A DNA stretch of 64,000 nucleotides from Termitomyces sp. T153 (Eukaryota > Basidiomycota > Agaricomycetes > Agaricales > Lyophyllaceae), in the NCBI GenBank assembly GCA_018296165.2, contig JACKQL020000122.1:1-64000 (forward strand). The letters run 5' to 3'. Positions 52,873-64,000 of this stretch are shown here, piece by piece. The first letter of the stretch is position 1. The number at the start of each line of letters is the position of its first letter. The notes beneath the pieces were generated by a model that searched no databases, was not told where the DNA came from, and saw only the letters and a program-made list of their open reading frames with translations. The position numbers and the translations under genes are program-made.

Positions 52873-53666
52873 GTACTATGTTTTTTAGACCATCGCTACA
52901 GGTTTGATTCACTGGAGCCAGTCAACTTCTTTCAGTAATTCCGTCCTTCAGTACATATTGATCACAAATCCACTAATCGTGCCTCTACTTATTGAGTTCT
53001 GCGGCGCGTGCGCGAAGTTCCTCCTTACTCTATAAACATTTAGAATGTTGTTATATTAATCCCATTTACCAATGTGTACAGACAGGTACGCACCAAGGGC
53101 TCTCCGATATTCTGTTGCATCTCACGATCAGGGATGACAGGCCCGGGACCATAAATCATAGAGTCACTCGTTTGCAAGCCCCCACCCGGTTCTCTCTTCC
53201 GCAGAAGGTCCTGAGGATCGTTGGTGGTCTTTTTAAATTATGTTCAGATCGAGAGAACTGCACGAAGATTGATGTACATACAGCGGGATGAGGCTGGATC
53301 GTGAATGTCGTCTCCGACTCTGAATTGTTTTTGCTTTGGGTTGTTTGGCCCTTGGTGTTCAATGCAGAGGCCGAAGTCTTGTTCTGGGAGGACATATGCT
53401 GTTGAACGTAGTATTGCGGACTTAGTGAAATATGGCTGCTTTATAAAGGACAGTCTTATAAGTTACACACGGATGACATCATGTGCTTGAGGGGCGTCGT
53501 GCCGGGAGACCGATGCCGTGCTAGGCTGTTTCATAACGCTCCAACTTCATACGAGATGATACCTATACAGTAATCTCCGATACAAAATATAGCGCTGTTA
53601 CGAGCCGGAGATACGAGCGCATATGGGGAAATGATACTTCGTGTCCGCTGGGCTCGGCGTTCATAA
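52873..53666. other. intergenic
   Basis: 794 bp between the tRNA and the calmodulin-like stop. Short frames on both strands (52992-53291 +, 53156-53395 -), none recognised. Confidence 0.5.
52881..52886 (+). terminator. RNA polymerase III terminator
   Basis: Run of six T starting 8 bp after the tRNA discriminator base. Confidence 0.7.
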
Positions 53667-54526
53667 CTACGACATCATCTGTAGAGACTGTTCATGGTTT
53701 GGAGGAGAAGCATTTGAGGTAGCTTACTTTCTTGAATTCTGAGACATAGAAATAGCCAATTCAGAAAAAACAGTCTCAAAGTTGAAAAAGCATACACATT
53801 TGCTCACCATCCAAGCTAATGACGCCATCCCCGTTCAGGTCGGCTTCTTCCATCATCCTTTTAAGCTCTCTCTCGGTCAATTTGATATCTGGGAGGATGA
53901 TCATCATTACTATAGGGCGCGTGAGATAGACGAGAAACATACTGAGGCTCTGCAGAACAAGCTCCAGTTCTTCTGTGCTGATAAATCCATTCCTGTCTCG
54001 ATCGAAGACGTTAAAAGCAGCCTCCACCTCGTCGATGTCGCCGACTGAAAACTTGTGGCTCATCAATGCCAAAAACTCGTCAAAGTCGATCGTCCCATTG
54101 TTGTTGGTGTCGACTTCACGGATCAGTTCTCGTAAGTCATTGTCTGTTGGTGTCTGTCCAAGTTTACGCATGACAATCCCGAGCTCTTCTTGCGTAATGG
54201 TACCATCGTCATCTAGTATAGATTGAGCAGAAAGGGATAGGTACTTGAACACTACATCTATCCCAACCTTTATCAAAGAGTGCGAATATCTCCCGGAATT
54301 CTAGTATATGTAACAGAAAATGAGATACCAAAATTGAGATGTATAGCATCATACAAGCCTACCTGCAATCTGGTCTGAAGAGAAGACATTGGATCATTGG
54401 CAAGGATGATCACCGCATGATAACAAGTCTAGAACGAACCTGGAGTCTTCAGAAATGTGTCAATAACACGGAAGTCAAGAAGTCAGACTGAAAATGAACG
54501 CATACCAATTGCATCCTTTCAGCCAT
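53667..54526 (-). CDS. calmodulin-like protein with four EF-hands
   Basis: A multi-exon gene encoding about 150 residues. The start MAERMQL at 54526 is followed by one or more small exons not resolved here, then [15 protein letters not shown]. All four EF-hand loops are intact: [36 protein letters not shown] and [12 protein letters not shown]. The final exons give FKK and SLQMMS before a TAG at 53667. Intron positions (after the first DK, and splitting the E of the last DEF) match those of the calmodulin gene 500 bp upstream, so the two are tandem paralogs. It diverges strongly from the canonical protein in EF2-EF3 linkers. The Ca2+ sensor role is inferred; targets are unknown. Confidence 0.82.
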
Positions 54527-55047
54527 GACGAAAAATCGATGAAGTTCAGTTGGTTCCAGTGCAGATCGTCATCGAGGTAGGGATATATAAGGATCCTTCC
54601 TATTTATATACTCTTGATATCCTGATATCATTTGTAAAAAGGAAGTCGTCTTAGTATACGTGGCGGGTAGGCAGTATACAAAGTGCGTATGTCGTCGAGT
54701 CGGAGAGGCTGTGGGTGCACTGCTTGAAAACGGCGGCGTGGCTGTGTCATACTCGTCGGCTCGGCTTGGCTGGGCTGAATAGCTTACAACTTTGAAATTT
54801 GAAATCTTGATATCATTATTGATAGATACCTGTTCTTTCTGGATTGTTTTACACGTAGAAGTGTTGCCTAGCAATCATCAGAAGAAAATTTGCGTGATGT
54901 GTATATTTTTAGCATGAGCGCGGGCGTAACATAGATAAAATAGACTACCCAAGGCTAGACAAGGAACTACTAGTTCGTTATTGATACGATTCCCATGACA
55001 GACGTCTCTCGTTGAGGATAATCGATTTATTGATTGCAAAGAATCGA
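54527..55047. other. intergenic between the calmodulin paralogs
   Basis: 521 bp; promoter of the calmodulin-like gene and 3' flank of calmodulin. Nothing recognised. Confidence 0.5.
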
Positions 55048-55947
55048 TCACTTAGATAGCATCATCTGCCAATACGCCAATGTCAGCAGTTTGCAGGTCT
55101 GAGGCAATGAGGACGTACCTTGACGAATTCTACAGAAAAAGGAAAAGAATTGCAACAATCGTTCAACGCATCTTTTCACTTGAAACATTATCACATACCC
55201 TCATAGTTGATCTGCCCATCGCCATCGACATCCGCTTCCCGGATCATCTCATCTACCTCATTATCGGAGAGTTTCTCACCTGTAAAGAATCGCCTATATA
55301 TCAGTACCTTCTCCTATGTCCGTGGACCAAAAAGAGCTCCCATGCTGCAGATAACGTCGTACGCACCCAAATTGGTCATGACATGTCGCAGCTCAGCCGC
55401 GCTGATATAACCATTTCCATCCTTATCGAACACCTTGAAAGCCTCCTTAATCTCCTCCTCGCTATCGGTGTCGCGCATCTTGCGCGCCATCATCGTAAGG
55501 AACTCAGGGAAATCGATCGTGCCGTTGCCGTCTGCGTCAACCTCGTTGATCATGTCTTGCAGCTCTGCTTCAGTGGGGTTCTGTCCAAGCGAGCGCATAA
55601 CGGTCCCCAGCTCCCTGGTGGTAATCGTGCCATCGCCATCTGAAGATAGATATGGATACCGTTAGCTCACCGGTTCGACAAGCGATAAGATCAGCCGACA
55701 AACCCTTGTCGAACAGGGAGAAAGCCTCCTTGAACTCTGGACGCGTGAGATATTATTATGCGTTCCAATGGAATTGGTAGGAGGTATACCGGAAATTTGC
55801 TCTGTAGATGTTGCACAGGATGATTAGTTGATATGGATCCTCCCAATTTGTCGCGCGGTCGCACCTTCAGACTGAAATCGAGGCCAGAATCAGTCAATAC
55901 CGGGGATAGTCGTGTAAAGATGTAGCTCTTACGAGTTGGTCAGCCAT
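55048..55947 (-). CDS. CMD1: calmodulin
   Basis: Eight exons on the minus strand: 55933-55947 (15 nt), 55865-55871 (7 nt), 55790-55801 (12 nt), 55704-55736 (33 nt), 55367-55639 (273 nt), 55199-55279 (81 nt), 55119-55129 (11 nt) and 55048-55065 (18 nt). They sum to exactly 450 nt, 149 residues. The sequence is canonical: MADQL-SE-EQIS-EFKEAF, loops [36 protein letters not shown] and [12 protein letters not shown], then FVKMMLSK at the end. It is the essential cytosolic Ca2+ sensor that activates calcineurin and CaM kinases. All calcium ligands are present. The three tiny exons are unusual. A divergent calmodulin-like copy lies downstream on the same strand. Confidence 0.97.
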
Positions 55948-56570
55948 CGAGATGTGTCAAATGTGCAGGGAAGAGGAAGAGGGAACTGTCGTTGATCAGC
56001 CCCTACACAAGATCCAGTTCAGGCTAAAGAGAGATCACGGCAATCGCCGTGGTTCCGCGCTTATCGTGAAGTTGTCAAAAAAACATTGCAAGCCATCGAT
56101 ATCACAGTAGCTGCAGTAAGTATTTCAAAGATGAGTACTTACTGAATCTAACTCGATAGGTTTAACAGAGCGAGGTACGACAAAGACAACATCACTTTAA
56201 TGGTTTCGTATTAACCGGCGGCCATACTTATCACGAAGTAATATTTTCCTTGTCACCATGGCAAAGCTAGGGGCGTCCGCAACGCCATACTTAAGGGTCA
56301 AGGGCATGGGACGTGAGAAGCATGCATACTTATCTGTACCCAACTATATATTTATATGTAGCCGCTAGCGCCTGATCACATGGACATGGGCTCCATTAAT
56401 GTCCTTTTTGTTAAATGGTGGAATTCCGCTGAGTGATCACACTCTACTTGAACTACCGCCACGCCATCAAATAATTTGAGCGTGAAACTTCTCTGCAGCC
56501 TGTCAAAGTTGAATGCATAGACAATGATCTGAAAATTTTTGAAAATGTTGGTATATCGACGTTATGGTGG
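55948..56570. promoter_or_regulatory. calmodulin promoter region
   Basis: 623 bp between the calmodulin ATG and the GH92 stop (same strand). It also holds the GH92 3' flank. AT-rich patch near 56340-56360; no specific motif defended. Confidence 0.35.
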
Positions 56571-59500
56571 TTATGCCATAAATCCACCCGTTTCCAACGA
56601 GTCAGGCAACGGCTGGCTTACAGCCGCGCCACACCCCCTTTGCGCCGCTGATGTTGCATCTCCATCTACCTCGATCACAACCTCACCCCCGCCTATAACA
56701 TCGAAGAAGTTAATCCAACATAAGCTCCCCAATTTTCCATTCACCATCACGCTCTTAACAAACAATCTGCTGCCGCTAGGCGGAGAACTTGTGAGTGAAG
56801 CAGGATCGAAGCCATTCACGGAGAATTTTGTGGATGTGCCGAGCAAGTTATTGTGTAGAGTGAAAGAGGAGAGGAATGGGGACCCAATGAGGAGTTGGGT
56901 CGATGCAGGGACAGGATAGAGGCCCAATAAGTGGAAAACGAGGAGGGACGCCATGGCGCCGGAATCATCATTGCCCGGGATGCTGTATTTGGTAACTTGA
57001 GTCAAGTTGCTGAGCCAAGGGTCACAAAATAAGGAATATACCCTCGTATTCCTGTGTTGAAGTTATCAAAGACAACCTCGCGTACCCGCAGTGCACTGAG
57101 GTCTGGGCGATTGGCATAATGGTACACCCACGGAATTTCGAAGGAAGGCTCGTTGCCTGCCTGGTAATATCCCTTGGTGAAGTAGTTGTCTCTGAAAAGT
57201 TTCGATGTGAATATCAAATATTGTGAGCTGAGTAAATATAAATTACGTACATTCTGGAGAGGAATGTTGCGGATCCTCCCATTAGTCTGACAATAGTAGA
57301 CATGGACTGCGGCGCGAAAAAGCTCATTTCCCATGACGATGCTACAATATGCTCCTGTTAACAAATAATAAAGGAGATGAGTATTCGCTCACATTCATAA
57401 AAACCGACATCATTGTCTGTCCCTCTTGCGCACGAGTGACTGACGGGATCCACAGGGGAGCATGCGTTCGGTGGGCTGAACGCGAATGTGCCATTCTACT
57501 CGCCAATCTACCTTAGCCTTTTCACTCAGGCCTCGAGAACGTACCTGAAATCGCCGCTGCAGAAATCCCGAAAATCCATCCGAAGTTACAGATGGATCCC
57601 AATGATTCACAAAATTCATTGAACGATTAGAGTACTTCGCAATATCCGCGTCTGACTTGTTCAGTGCTATTGCAGCTTGTCGGACGGCAAAGTCGCCGAG
57701 GGCATACTAACGACAGGATATCAGTGGGATGTTATAGACAAAGCATTAATGATAGACCTCTGTGGCTCGAGACGCTTCACGGGTTGGCAAGCCTACTGCA
57801 CCGCTCGGGTCAACCCAGTCTGTTGGGATGTATCCAAACATCTTCCATGCTGTATTCTGCCTACCAACTTGTATGATACATGATCAGCGATGTGGTACGA
57901 TGACCGGGAATCACGCTACCTCGAGTCCAATCGGGAGGCTTTCAGATTCTTAAGTTAACATTCGAAGATCGAAATGAAAGAACCCCTACAGTGTTCTCAG
58001 CTGTATCCACTAGGGCCTGGTACAGATCATCCGTGGGTACCCCAATCTCATCTGCCCTGGAACCGTACTTGATTGCGAAGTCACCGAGAATAGGCATCCC
58101 ATCGCTGCCACCTTGCACAAAGCCGCTGCGGAAACAAAGTTAGGTTGTCACCAGGAGCCGTGGCATACATGAGAACCTACGCTTTGGTATTCGCTCGACA
58201 TTCGGGTATGAAGCCTGTCAGATACCTGAGGACCTCTGAGAAACTCTAGGTTATAAACGAACCCCTGTGTCTCCAACCGTCGACGTAGGCATTGACAATC
58301 TCGGACCACTCTCTTGGGGAAGTAATTGAAAGCAGGGGATGTATCGTTCGGAAGGTGTCCCATGAACTCAAATCGAAGAAGGTAAGGAAAGGTACCAGCT
58401 GTTTTTTATGCCAAAATGACATACCAGAACAAAGAATCATAGAAAGGAAACTCCGACGTCCAGTATGGATTTTCGTTCGTCAAATTTGCAGGAACCAAAG
58501 AGGCACGGTAAAGCTAAATTAACGGATATCAGATAGAAGTCAACTGTTATAGAATATGCGAAATCATACTGAGGAATATAACAACTCTAGCACAGTGGCA
58601 TTCTCATTCTGCAGGTGAGTCTCAACCCTCCCTAATACTTCCTCCCATGCATTCCTCGACGCATCCTCCACCCTATCCCAATCCCAATCTGGGATTTCCT
58701 TCTCTGCATTGGCGCACGCCTGCTGGGCACTAATGAATGACACGCCGAAACGTGCAAGCACCGTTGACGAGTTGAACGAGAGCAGCGCACCTGCTTGTAT
58801 AGGTGATACGCTGGGCTGGAAGGGGAAGTTCAGGGAAGTGATATTTGAATTGATCGTGATGGTGTCAGGCGTGCTGGTGGAGACGGACTGGTACGTCCCG
58901 AAGGCCGTGAGTTTAGTGTTACTGTTTGGGTCTGCGAAATCATAACAGGCAAAGACGGTGTAATTATCTGTGCCATAACTCTGAAATATTATAAGCCATC
59001 TGGACGTTTACCCGAGTGAGTGATGTTACCTGGAGAAATGTGCCACCCAACTCCACCCTTCCGGAGGGCGAGACGGAGATGCTGCCGCCTTCGAAAGATC
59101 TTTGTAGGTCATGCGTAAGGTCTACGACGACGTGGTTTGGGGACATTGGATCAGCGGGGACGAATGGATAGCTGAAACGAATCAGTCCTGCTCTCCGAGT
59201 CGAGGTGGTCTCGATCTTGATTCCATTCACAAATGTTGTAGTAAAGAATCCTGGGTGTGCGGCTAGTGGAAATGTGATGAGTTCACGAGAATCAGTAATA
59301 AAAAGCTCAAGGTGTGCACCGTCAGTGCCAGCTGCGCGCAAAGCTTGGCGAGCAGTAATTCCGACAGGACAAGTTGCAAAGGTACAGTTCCTGAGTGGAA
59401 AGAGCGGAAAGATGCCATAGCCTCCATCTACATTGCCTCCAGTTCCTTCATCGTGCATCAGAGAGATACCAGTGATTGATGAGTTGTCAGAGATGTACCC

Positions 59501-59820
59501 CGCTTGTCGAGGGGCGGTGCTGACGTCTATACCGACCTGACAGATCGTAAGACGTTGTCATAGATGTAAAACGTCATGTTTACCTTGGCCATAGCGTGTG
59601 GCACTGCGGCGCCTACGTCAAGCGGGTTGAGTCTTCAGCGCACCACTTGAGAAAATCAGCAATGCATGAGGAACATACCTGGAAACGCATTTCCACCACT
59701 CGCTCCGCCAGCGCCTGAGGCAGTGCCTATGAACAGGTTTACTAGTGATGTTAGATTCGTTGTAGCATTCACATCAGATATCAACCCAAAGATGCCTAGA
59801 AAAACAAGGAGGGTCCTCAT
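56571..59820 (-). CDS. secreted GH92 alpha-mannosidase
   Basis: About 800 residues in roughly ten exons. The ATG at 59820 opens MRTLLVFLGIFGLISDVNA, a signal peptide. GH92 landmarks in order: VNLFIGTASGAGGASGGNAF, ISLMHDEGTGG, FSYPF and NHVVVDLTHDLQRSFEGG in the N-terminal beta-sandwich; then SLYRASLVPANLTNENPYWT, DTFRTIHPLLSITSPREWS and RGFIPECRANTKAFVQGGSD in the (alpha/alpha)6 barrel; GNEPSFEIPWVYHYANRPDL; and GIPGNDDSGAMASLLVFHLL ending GLYPV. These are the metal-binding and catalytic regions of family 92 exo-alpha-mannosidases (usually alpha-1,2, Ca2+-dependent). It probably trims mannan or glycoproteins outside the cell. Several sequons fit secretion. The final exon ends FMA and a TAA at 56571. 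Confidence 0.92.
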
Positions 59821-60229
59821 TGTACGCTATCTGCACAAGCGCTATACGAGAGATAGGATACTTTTAATTCCAGTGCGCATGTGGACAACCCACGTGTGTT
59901 GAACGCCCTAACTTCTCACTGTGTTCTTTTGCCAGAATAAATTTCCTAGAAAGGGTTTGAAAGAGACACAGCATTGGTAGTTTCTCGGAGCTCTCTTCTC
60001 GCGAAGGCACATCGTGAGTGTAGCAGAAGCAAGTTCCTGCACGTTACTCAGGTCCAGAAGCGTGCCAACTCAGAATAGGTTTAAAAAGAAGAAGCGGCTT
60101 TTCGGCAAATTTCACAGTTCATGATACAATAATTCAATCTAAAAATAGCCACGCAGAGCGAATGTCGTCATTGGCGTCATCATGTGCGGGGAGTTCAAAG
60201 ACTAGACGTTTGAATGCTTTCGAGGCGAC
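59821..60229. promoter_or_regulatory. divergent promoter region, GH92 / small hydrophilic protein
   Basis: 409 bp between outward-facing starts. No motif defended. Confidence 0.3.
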
Positions 60230-60780
60230 ATGTCTTCTGCTAATCTCTCTGCTGCCGAAGAAAGAGCCTCAAACGACAGTGATAGTCGTGCCGAGTCCGT
60301 AAATCCTGCCACTGGTAGTACCGTATATCCTCCGCAGAGGCATGCTGGAAAGGTCGGCTATGGGCCTCAGTATCACATTGGTCCAGTGAGTGGGTTTACA
60401 GTCAGCGGCCAATAGCAGTTCTCACATCCATCAATTGATACAGACGATTGGAGAAAAGGTCAAAGGATACGAGGAAGAGCTGAAGGGTCATCTTACACAC
60501 AATCATGCGCTGGTCGAACATGGTCGGATGATGGTTAGCGGAGAACTCAAGCGAAAGGAAAGAGAGCATGACATGAATGTACGTGCTTTACATAGCTATT
60601 TCTCCTTCAGCTGACACAGCCAATTGGTCTTTTACAATATAGAGCGATACCCCGTTTCAAAAAACTGAGGATGAACATCGCAGTGAGAAAGATCAGGGAG
60701 CTACGATGTCTCCTTCCAGCTCTCATACAATGGAGGACAAGAAAGCGGAGGCTGCAGACGACGTCAAACACATCGGTTAG
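60230..60780 (+). CDS. small hydrophilic hypothetical protein
   Basis: Exons 60230-60385, 60444-60578 and 60643-60780 give 142 residues in phase. The protein is charged throughout, with no signal peptide or TM segment. The centre, TIGEKVKGYEEELKGHLTHN and ALVEHGRMMVSGELKRKERE, looks like an amphipathic helix pattern found in many uncharacterised basidiomycete proteins (G-x-K-E-E-x-K-G-x-x-T-x-N, then LVEHGR). The C-terminal third is Ser/Glu/Asp/Lys-rich. A stress- or CsbD-like role is only a guess. Confidence 0.72.
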
Positions 60781-61266
60781 AATCATTGACGCCGTCCTAC
60801 GCTATCATCCTCATGCAATCATCAATTACCTACCTGTATATCATAAGGCTTTATATCATGATGAACTGTTCCATATGCGATCTCGTTCTCTGCAACGCGT
60901 CGTGAACGTTGTTAAAGCTCATATTCAAAGTTGTCATACGTAATCATTTTGATTGCTCGGTTAACCATCTTATCTCTGATTTATTTCCTCGGGTACGGCG
61001 GTACTAAGTCGGTCAGTTCAAACGTTTGCACGAACCTCTATATGTACTTTTTTTCAGCCATGAGCTCGCGCCTCCGTCAGCCATGCTCTCTCAAAAGTCT
61101 TGCTGTTCAGTTCCAGGCGTATCCATGTGGACATCTCCTGAAGGCTGAGACAAGCTTAGGTGACCCACAAGCTTGCAGCCGGATCACTAGATCTCGACGC
61201 TTGAAGTACGCGTGTCTAGAATAACCGAGAACGAAAAAGTAACGGGTCCCATCATCGACCACAGCC
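60781..61266. other. intergenic, GNAT promoter
   Basis: 486 bp without a gene (frame 60931-61224 unsupported). Confidence 0.5.
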
Positions 61267-62167
61267 ATGGCGAACCCACAGATCTACCCACTGGAAGTCA
61301 ATCCAAAAACTGGGGAACCATTTCTCCGCTTGAGGAATCATCAGAATATCATTCTCACCCCTCCGCGCCCCGAGGATGCCTTGTCGTATTTACCCAACAT
61401 GAACGATCCTCACATTTACAAGTGGCTCGGAAGCCCGCCTTTCCCTTTCCTCCCAGGTGTGTAAGGTTTATCCAACCATCATTCGACCATTTCACTAATC
61501 TTTCTGGATCAGAACACGCTGAAGGCATGTACGAAAAGTTCAAGGTTGTCTGGGAATGCTGTCAATCAGAACTTGAGGCGGCCCGCGAGTCGCAAGAACT
61601 TGTCCTTGTGGGTAATTCTCCCGTCAGAGCCATCCGCGAAGTTCGGGAGGACGACTCTGATATATTTTTGGGCGACATTAGCATCACCAGAGCCAAAGAC
61701 GGAAAACTCTTGGCGCCACCGGATGACGCAGATGATGAGGAGAAAACAGGGAAATGCATGGAGACAAACATGTCCCTGCCAGTGGGTGACCCAAATATTA
61801 TCTGGTCTGTTGGAAGTAAGATCTCTTTCGAACTCACGCGTCAACTCGTAGTTGACGTAGTGTGCTAGACTACCTCATCCCCAGCCACCACGGTCGAGGG
61901 ATCATGACGGACGCACTACAGACGCTTCTGTGGGATTGGGCCGTTCCCAGAATGGGAGTGCGCCATATCATCACTTCGGCATTCGAAGGGAATGAGGGAA
62001 GTTTTCGAGTTTTTCAGAAGAACGGCTTCAAGCAGAAAAGATTCATGAAGAATTACATGCAGAGAAATGGCCAATGGCGTCATTTGAATGTTATGGAGTG
62101 GAAGAGGTCGGATGCTGAGCCTCCCAGTCGGGCTCGTTTTGAAACCTTGATGATTGACAGAAGGTAG
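61267..62167 (+). CDS. GNAT-family N-acetyltransferase (RimJ/RimL type)
   Basis: Exons 61267-61456, 61513-61815 and 61869-62167 encode 263 residues. The N-terminus MANPQIYPLEVNPKTGEPFL then LRNHQNIILTPPRPEDALSY is the usual beta-alpha opening of RimJ/RimL-like GNATs in fungi. The acetyl-CoA loop is YLIPSHHGRGIMTDALQTLL (H-x-G-R-G-I). The end is SAFEGNEGSFRVFQKNGFKQ (N-x-x-S-x-x-x-x-x-K-x-G-F). Fungal proteins of this group include putative protein or small-molecule N-acetyltransferases; the substrate is unknown. Cytosolic; no targeting signal. Confidence 0.85.
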
Positions 62168-62747
62168 AGACAGGAATGTAGTGCTTCTGATCTTTGATGT
62201 TTGCAGTTGGGTCGGATTCCAAGTAGCCTCGGTACATGGAAGCGTTATTGGGCTTGTCCCGTGAACCGGCTAAGCCTTCAAGCTTTCTACGGGTACCTTG
62301 ATTGTCTCGAAGTTTTGCTTTTTGATCTCCTCATATTCAACTCTAGTCTTCAGAGCGACAGTATCTCTTCCGAGCTGATACAATTCACGAGCCTGGAGAA
62401 CACGATCTAGTGATCGGCTACTACCTTCAGGAGATGTTTAAAGCTTCAACATTGAGAATAACGTGAGAATATAGTATCTGCGACGATGTGGTCTATCCAC
62501 CTCAGAGGGTTTCACGTAATTTGGTGGGATAAACTTTTCAAGTAGAGCGATTTTGGACGACATCTGTGAATCGTAGATTGAATGTGTTCCTCTTCTGATT
62601 CAGCTGACCTCTTGTGCTTCGCCTGGCACATTGTTATAATCCTTCGTCACCACATACCCGTTACACTCCTGGCGTCTTGTCGTACTAATACCAATGTTAA
62701 TGACTTGGATCTCTTGTGCACTACGATCTTTTAATATCTTTTGGTTC

Positions 62748-62915
62748 GAGTAGAAAAAGCAGTTTGAAGGCCATCCGTTCACCAATGTCCCCTTCGAAAC
62801 GGATAAGAGGTTATAGAATTGCAGACAAAGGTGTGAATGCTGAATCACTAGGTGCCGAGTACGACATGACCTGAAGCAATGAAGTTCTTGTCGTATGAGC
62901 ATTTACTGCTCAAAC
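62748..62915. repeat. direct repeat, left copy
   Basis: Pairs with 63218-63379 in the same orientation. Shared blocks: GAGTAG, CATCC, CGGATAAGAG, GTGAATGYTG, CGACATGA/CAACATGA and GAAGCAATG, then a shared CTACTGYTCAAA-like end. Diverged, with indels. Confidence 0.6.
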
Positions 62916-63217
62916 CTAAGCGAGTCATGCTCATTTGGGAGCAAAAGGGAGAAGATTTCGACTATGATACGGAGATGGCAGAAAAGATTAAGACGCACAG
63001 GTACCAGCTCACGCCTTTCGAATTTCTTTAGAACTTGAACGCGGAAACTAAGTTCCGTATGAACACCTACTTGGCTTACGATCCCTTCCAGGGGATCGTC
63101 AATGTTAAGCGCGTAATAGCCATTGATATGACGATCAACAAACAATTCTAGACTAGTTTGGAGGCACTAATATAAGAGTTAGTGGCTGATACAGGTTTCT
63201 GATTTCTTGATTCTTCT

Positions 63218-63379
63218 GAGTAGCAGAAGTAGTTCAAAGTCATCCACAACCTTTCGAGGCGGATAAGAGACCTCTGCAATTGTCGATAAAAACAGCGTGA
63301 ATGTTGGGTCACCGGATGTCGTGTACAACATGAGTTGAAGCAATGTAGCTCTTGTGCTACGAGTGTCTACTGTTCAAAG
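63218..63379. repeat. direct repeat, right copy
   Basis: Second copy of 62748-62915, about 470 bp further on. May represent two exons of a repeated dead gene or a short tandem duplication. Confidence 0.6.
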
Positions 63380-63593
63380 TGAGTTATAGCATCTTCCTTA
63401 TCAATCATAGCTGACTTTACGGTAGGGCTTATTAAAAAGAGGCTTGGCCCCGCCACAAGCAGTTATGCCATCGTATAAAGAGGAAAAAGAATCTTTCCGT
63501 CTTATAAAAACTGTTGAGACAAACTAGGCTATTGACACCAAGCGAAACCTCTAACGCGAGGTCTAATGTAACATAATGTACGTACCTTGACGT

Positions 63594-63956
63594 ATGTATT
63601 ATACCGTGACTTCATCCTTGATAAGTTGTATATATTTTGGCGACATTCCGTGGCCTGTGGAACTTAGTTGCGGTCCGGAATGTATACCATCTTTCTTGGG
63701 CTACCATTCAGCCTTGGAATCGACTGGAGCTATCGGCAGCTCCAGTCAATCAACGTTTCACATGTATCATTTCAAAATAGTCAACAACAACTTCCCTGTA
63801 CCGGTCTACTCACTTTTTGACGCGACTTTGGGAATATTCAAAACCTACTGTTTACTCGTGACTGGGACACATGATGAACCCGATGATCCTTCAGCATCTG
63901 AGAGCGGGCCGTGTCTCTACACAACGTGGTATCAAGAAATGAAAGCGCGAGTATAG
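63594..63956 (+). CDS. hypothetical ORF near window edge (120 aa)
   Basis: ATG-initiated frame ending in TAG before the edge. Hydrophobic stretches are scattered (for example VPVYSLFDATLGIFK) and there is no recognisable domain. It could be an exon of a gene running past the window, or chance. Confidence 0.2.
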   Translation: MYYTVTSSLISCIYFGDIPWPVELSCGPECIPSFLGYHSALESTGAIGSSSQSTFHMYHFKIVNNNFPVPVYSLFDATLGIFKTYCLLVTGTHDEPDDPSASESGPCLYTTWYQEMKARV

Positions 63957-64000
63957 TGTCGTGTGCGTTTTTCACTGGTCTCAGAACATCGGATCCATCT

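Larger units (their letters stand above)
62168..64000. other. right-edge region with no supportable gene
   Basis: 1.8 kb holding a diverged direct repeat and only short frames. The frame 63594-63956 is recorded separately at low confidence. Confidence 0.5.

Overview
The window is nuclear DNA of a filamentous basidiomycete, most likely an Agaricomycete. The evidence is genes broken by many introns of about 45-65 nt with GT(R)NGT donors and CTAAC-like branch points, and lineage-typical families: AROM, a GMC aryl-alcohol-oxidase type enzyme, CAP10/GT90, GH92, DUF6533 and a related 7TM family, F-box proteins and small Cys-rich secreted proteins. There are no operons. Gene models were assembled by hand from splice signals and protein continuity.

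Layout. 1-3.0 kb: almost CpG-free decayed retrotransposon DNA containing two related LTR-like units. 3.3-12.4 kb: NmrA-like protein (+), secreted PLC-like phosphodiesterase (-), secreted histidine acid phosphatase (+), GMC oxidoreductase (+). 12.4-21.3 kb: degraded accessory DNA with two copies of an interspersed repeat, a Cys-rich small ORF, an F-box gene with one in-frame stop, another decayed reading frame, and a rearranged pseudogene of the GMC gene. 21.4-29 kb: CAP10-type glycosyltransferase (-), F-box-like protein (+), lactonase-type beta-propeller (+), small Cys-rich secreted protein (+). 31-33.2 kb: GNA1 (UDP-GlcNAc/chitin precursor synthesis) and a synaptobrevin/SNC1 v-SNARE. 33.9-35.2 kb: multi-pass membrane protein. 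36-41 kb: pentafunctional AROM. 41.8-45.5 kb: long CAMK-type kinase. 46.7-48.6 kb: RAX1-like RGS membrane protein divergent from the complex I subunit NDUFA2. 49.5-51.4 kb: DUF6533 protein and a hypothetical gene. 52.4-52.9 kb: minisatellite and an intron-containing tRNA-Gly(GCC). 53.7-56 kb: tandem calmodulin-like and canonical calmodulin genes. 56.6-59.8 kb: secreted GH92 mannosidase. 60.2-62.2 kb: small hydrophilic protein and GNAT acetyltransferase. 62.2-64 kb: mostly non-coding, with a diverged direct repeat.

How it works together: housekeeping genes (GNA1, SNC1, AROM, kinase, RAX1-like, NDUFA2, calmodulin, tRNA) are intact. They are flanked by secreted/degradative genes (phosphatase, PLC, GMC oxidase, lactonase, GH92) and repeat-rich DNA with pseudogenes. 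I see no metabolic cluster and no obvious new multi-gene system. The most unusual signals are exon architecture (7-, 8-, 11-, 12- and 16-nt exons; a start codon split by an intron; a GC-AG intron), CpG-to-TpG decay visible by comparing repeat copies inside the window, and the shuffled GMC pseudogene.
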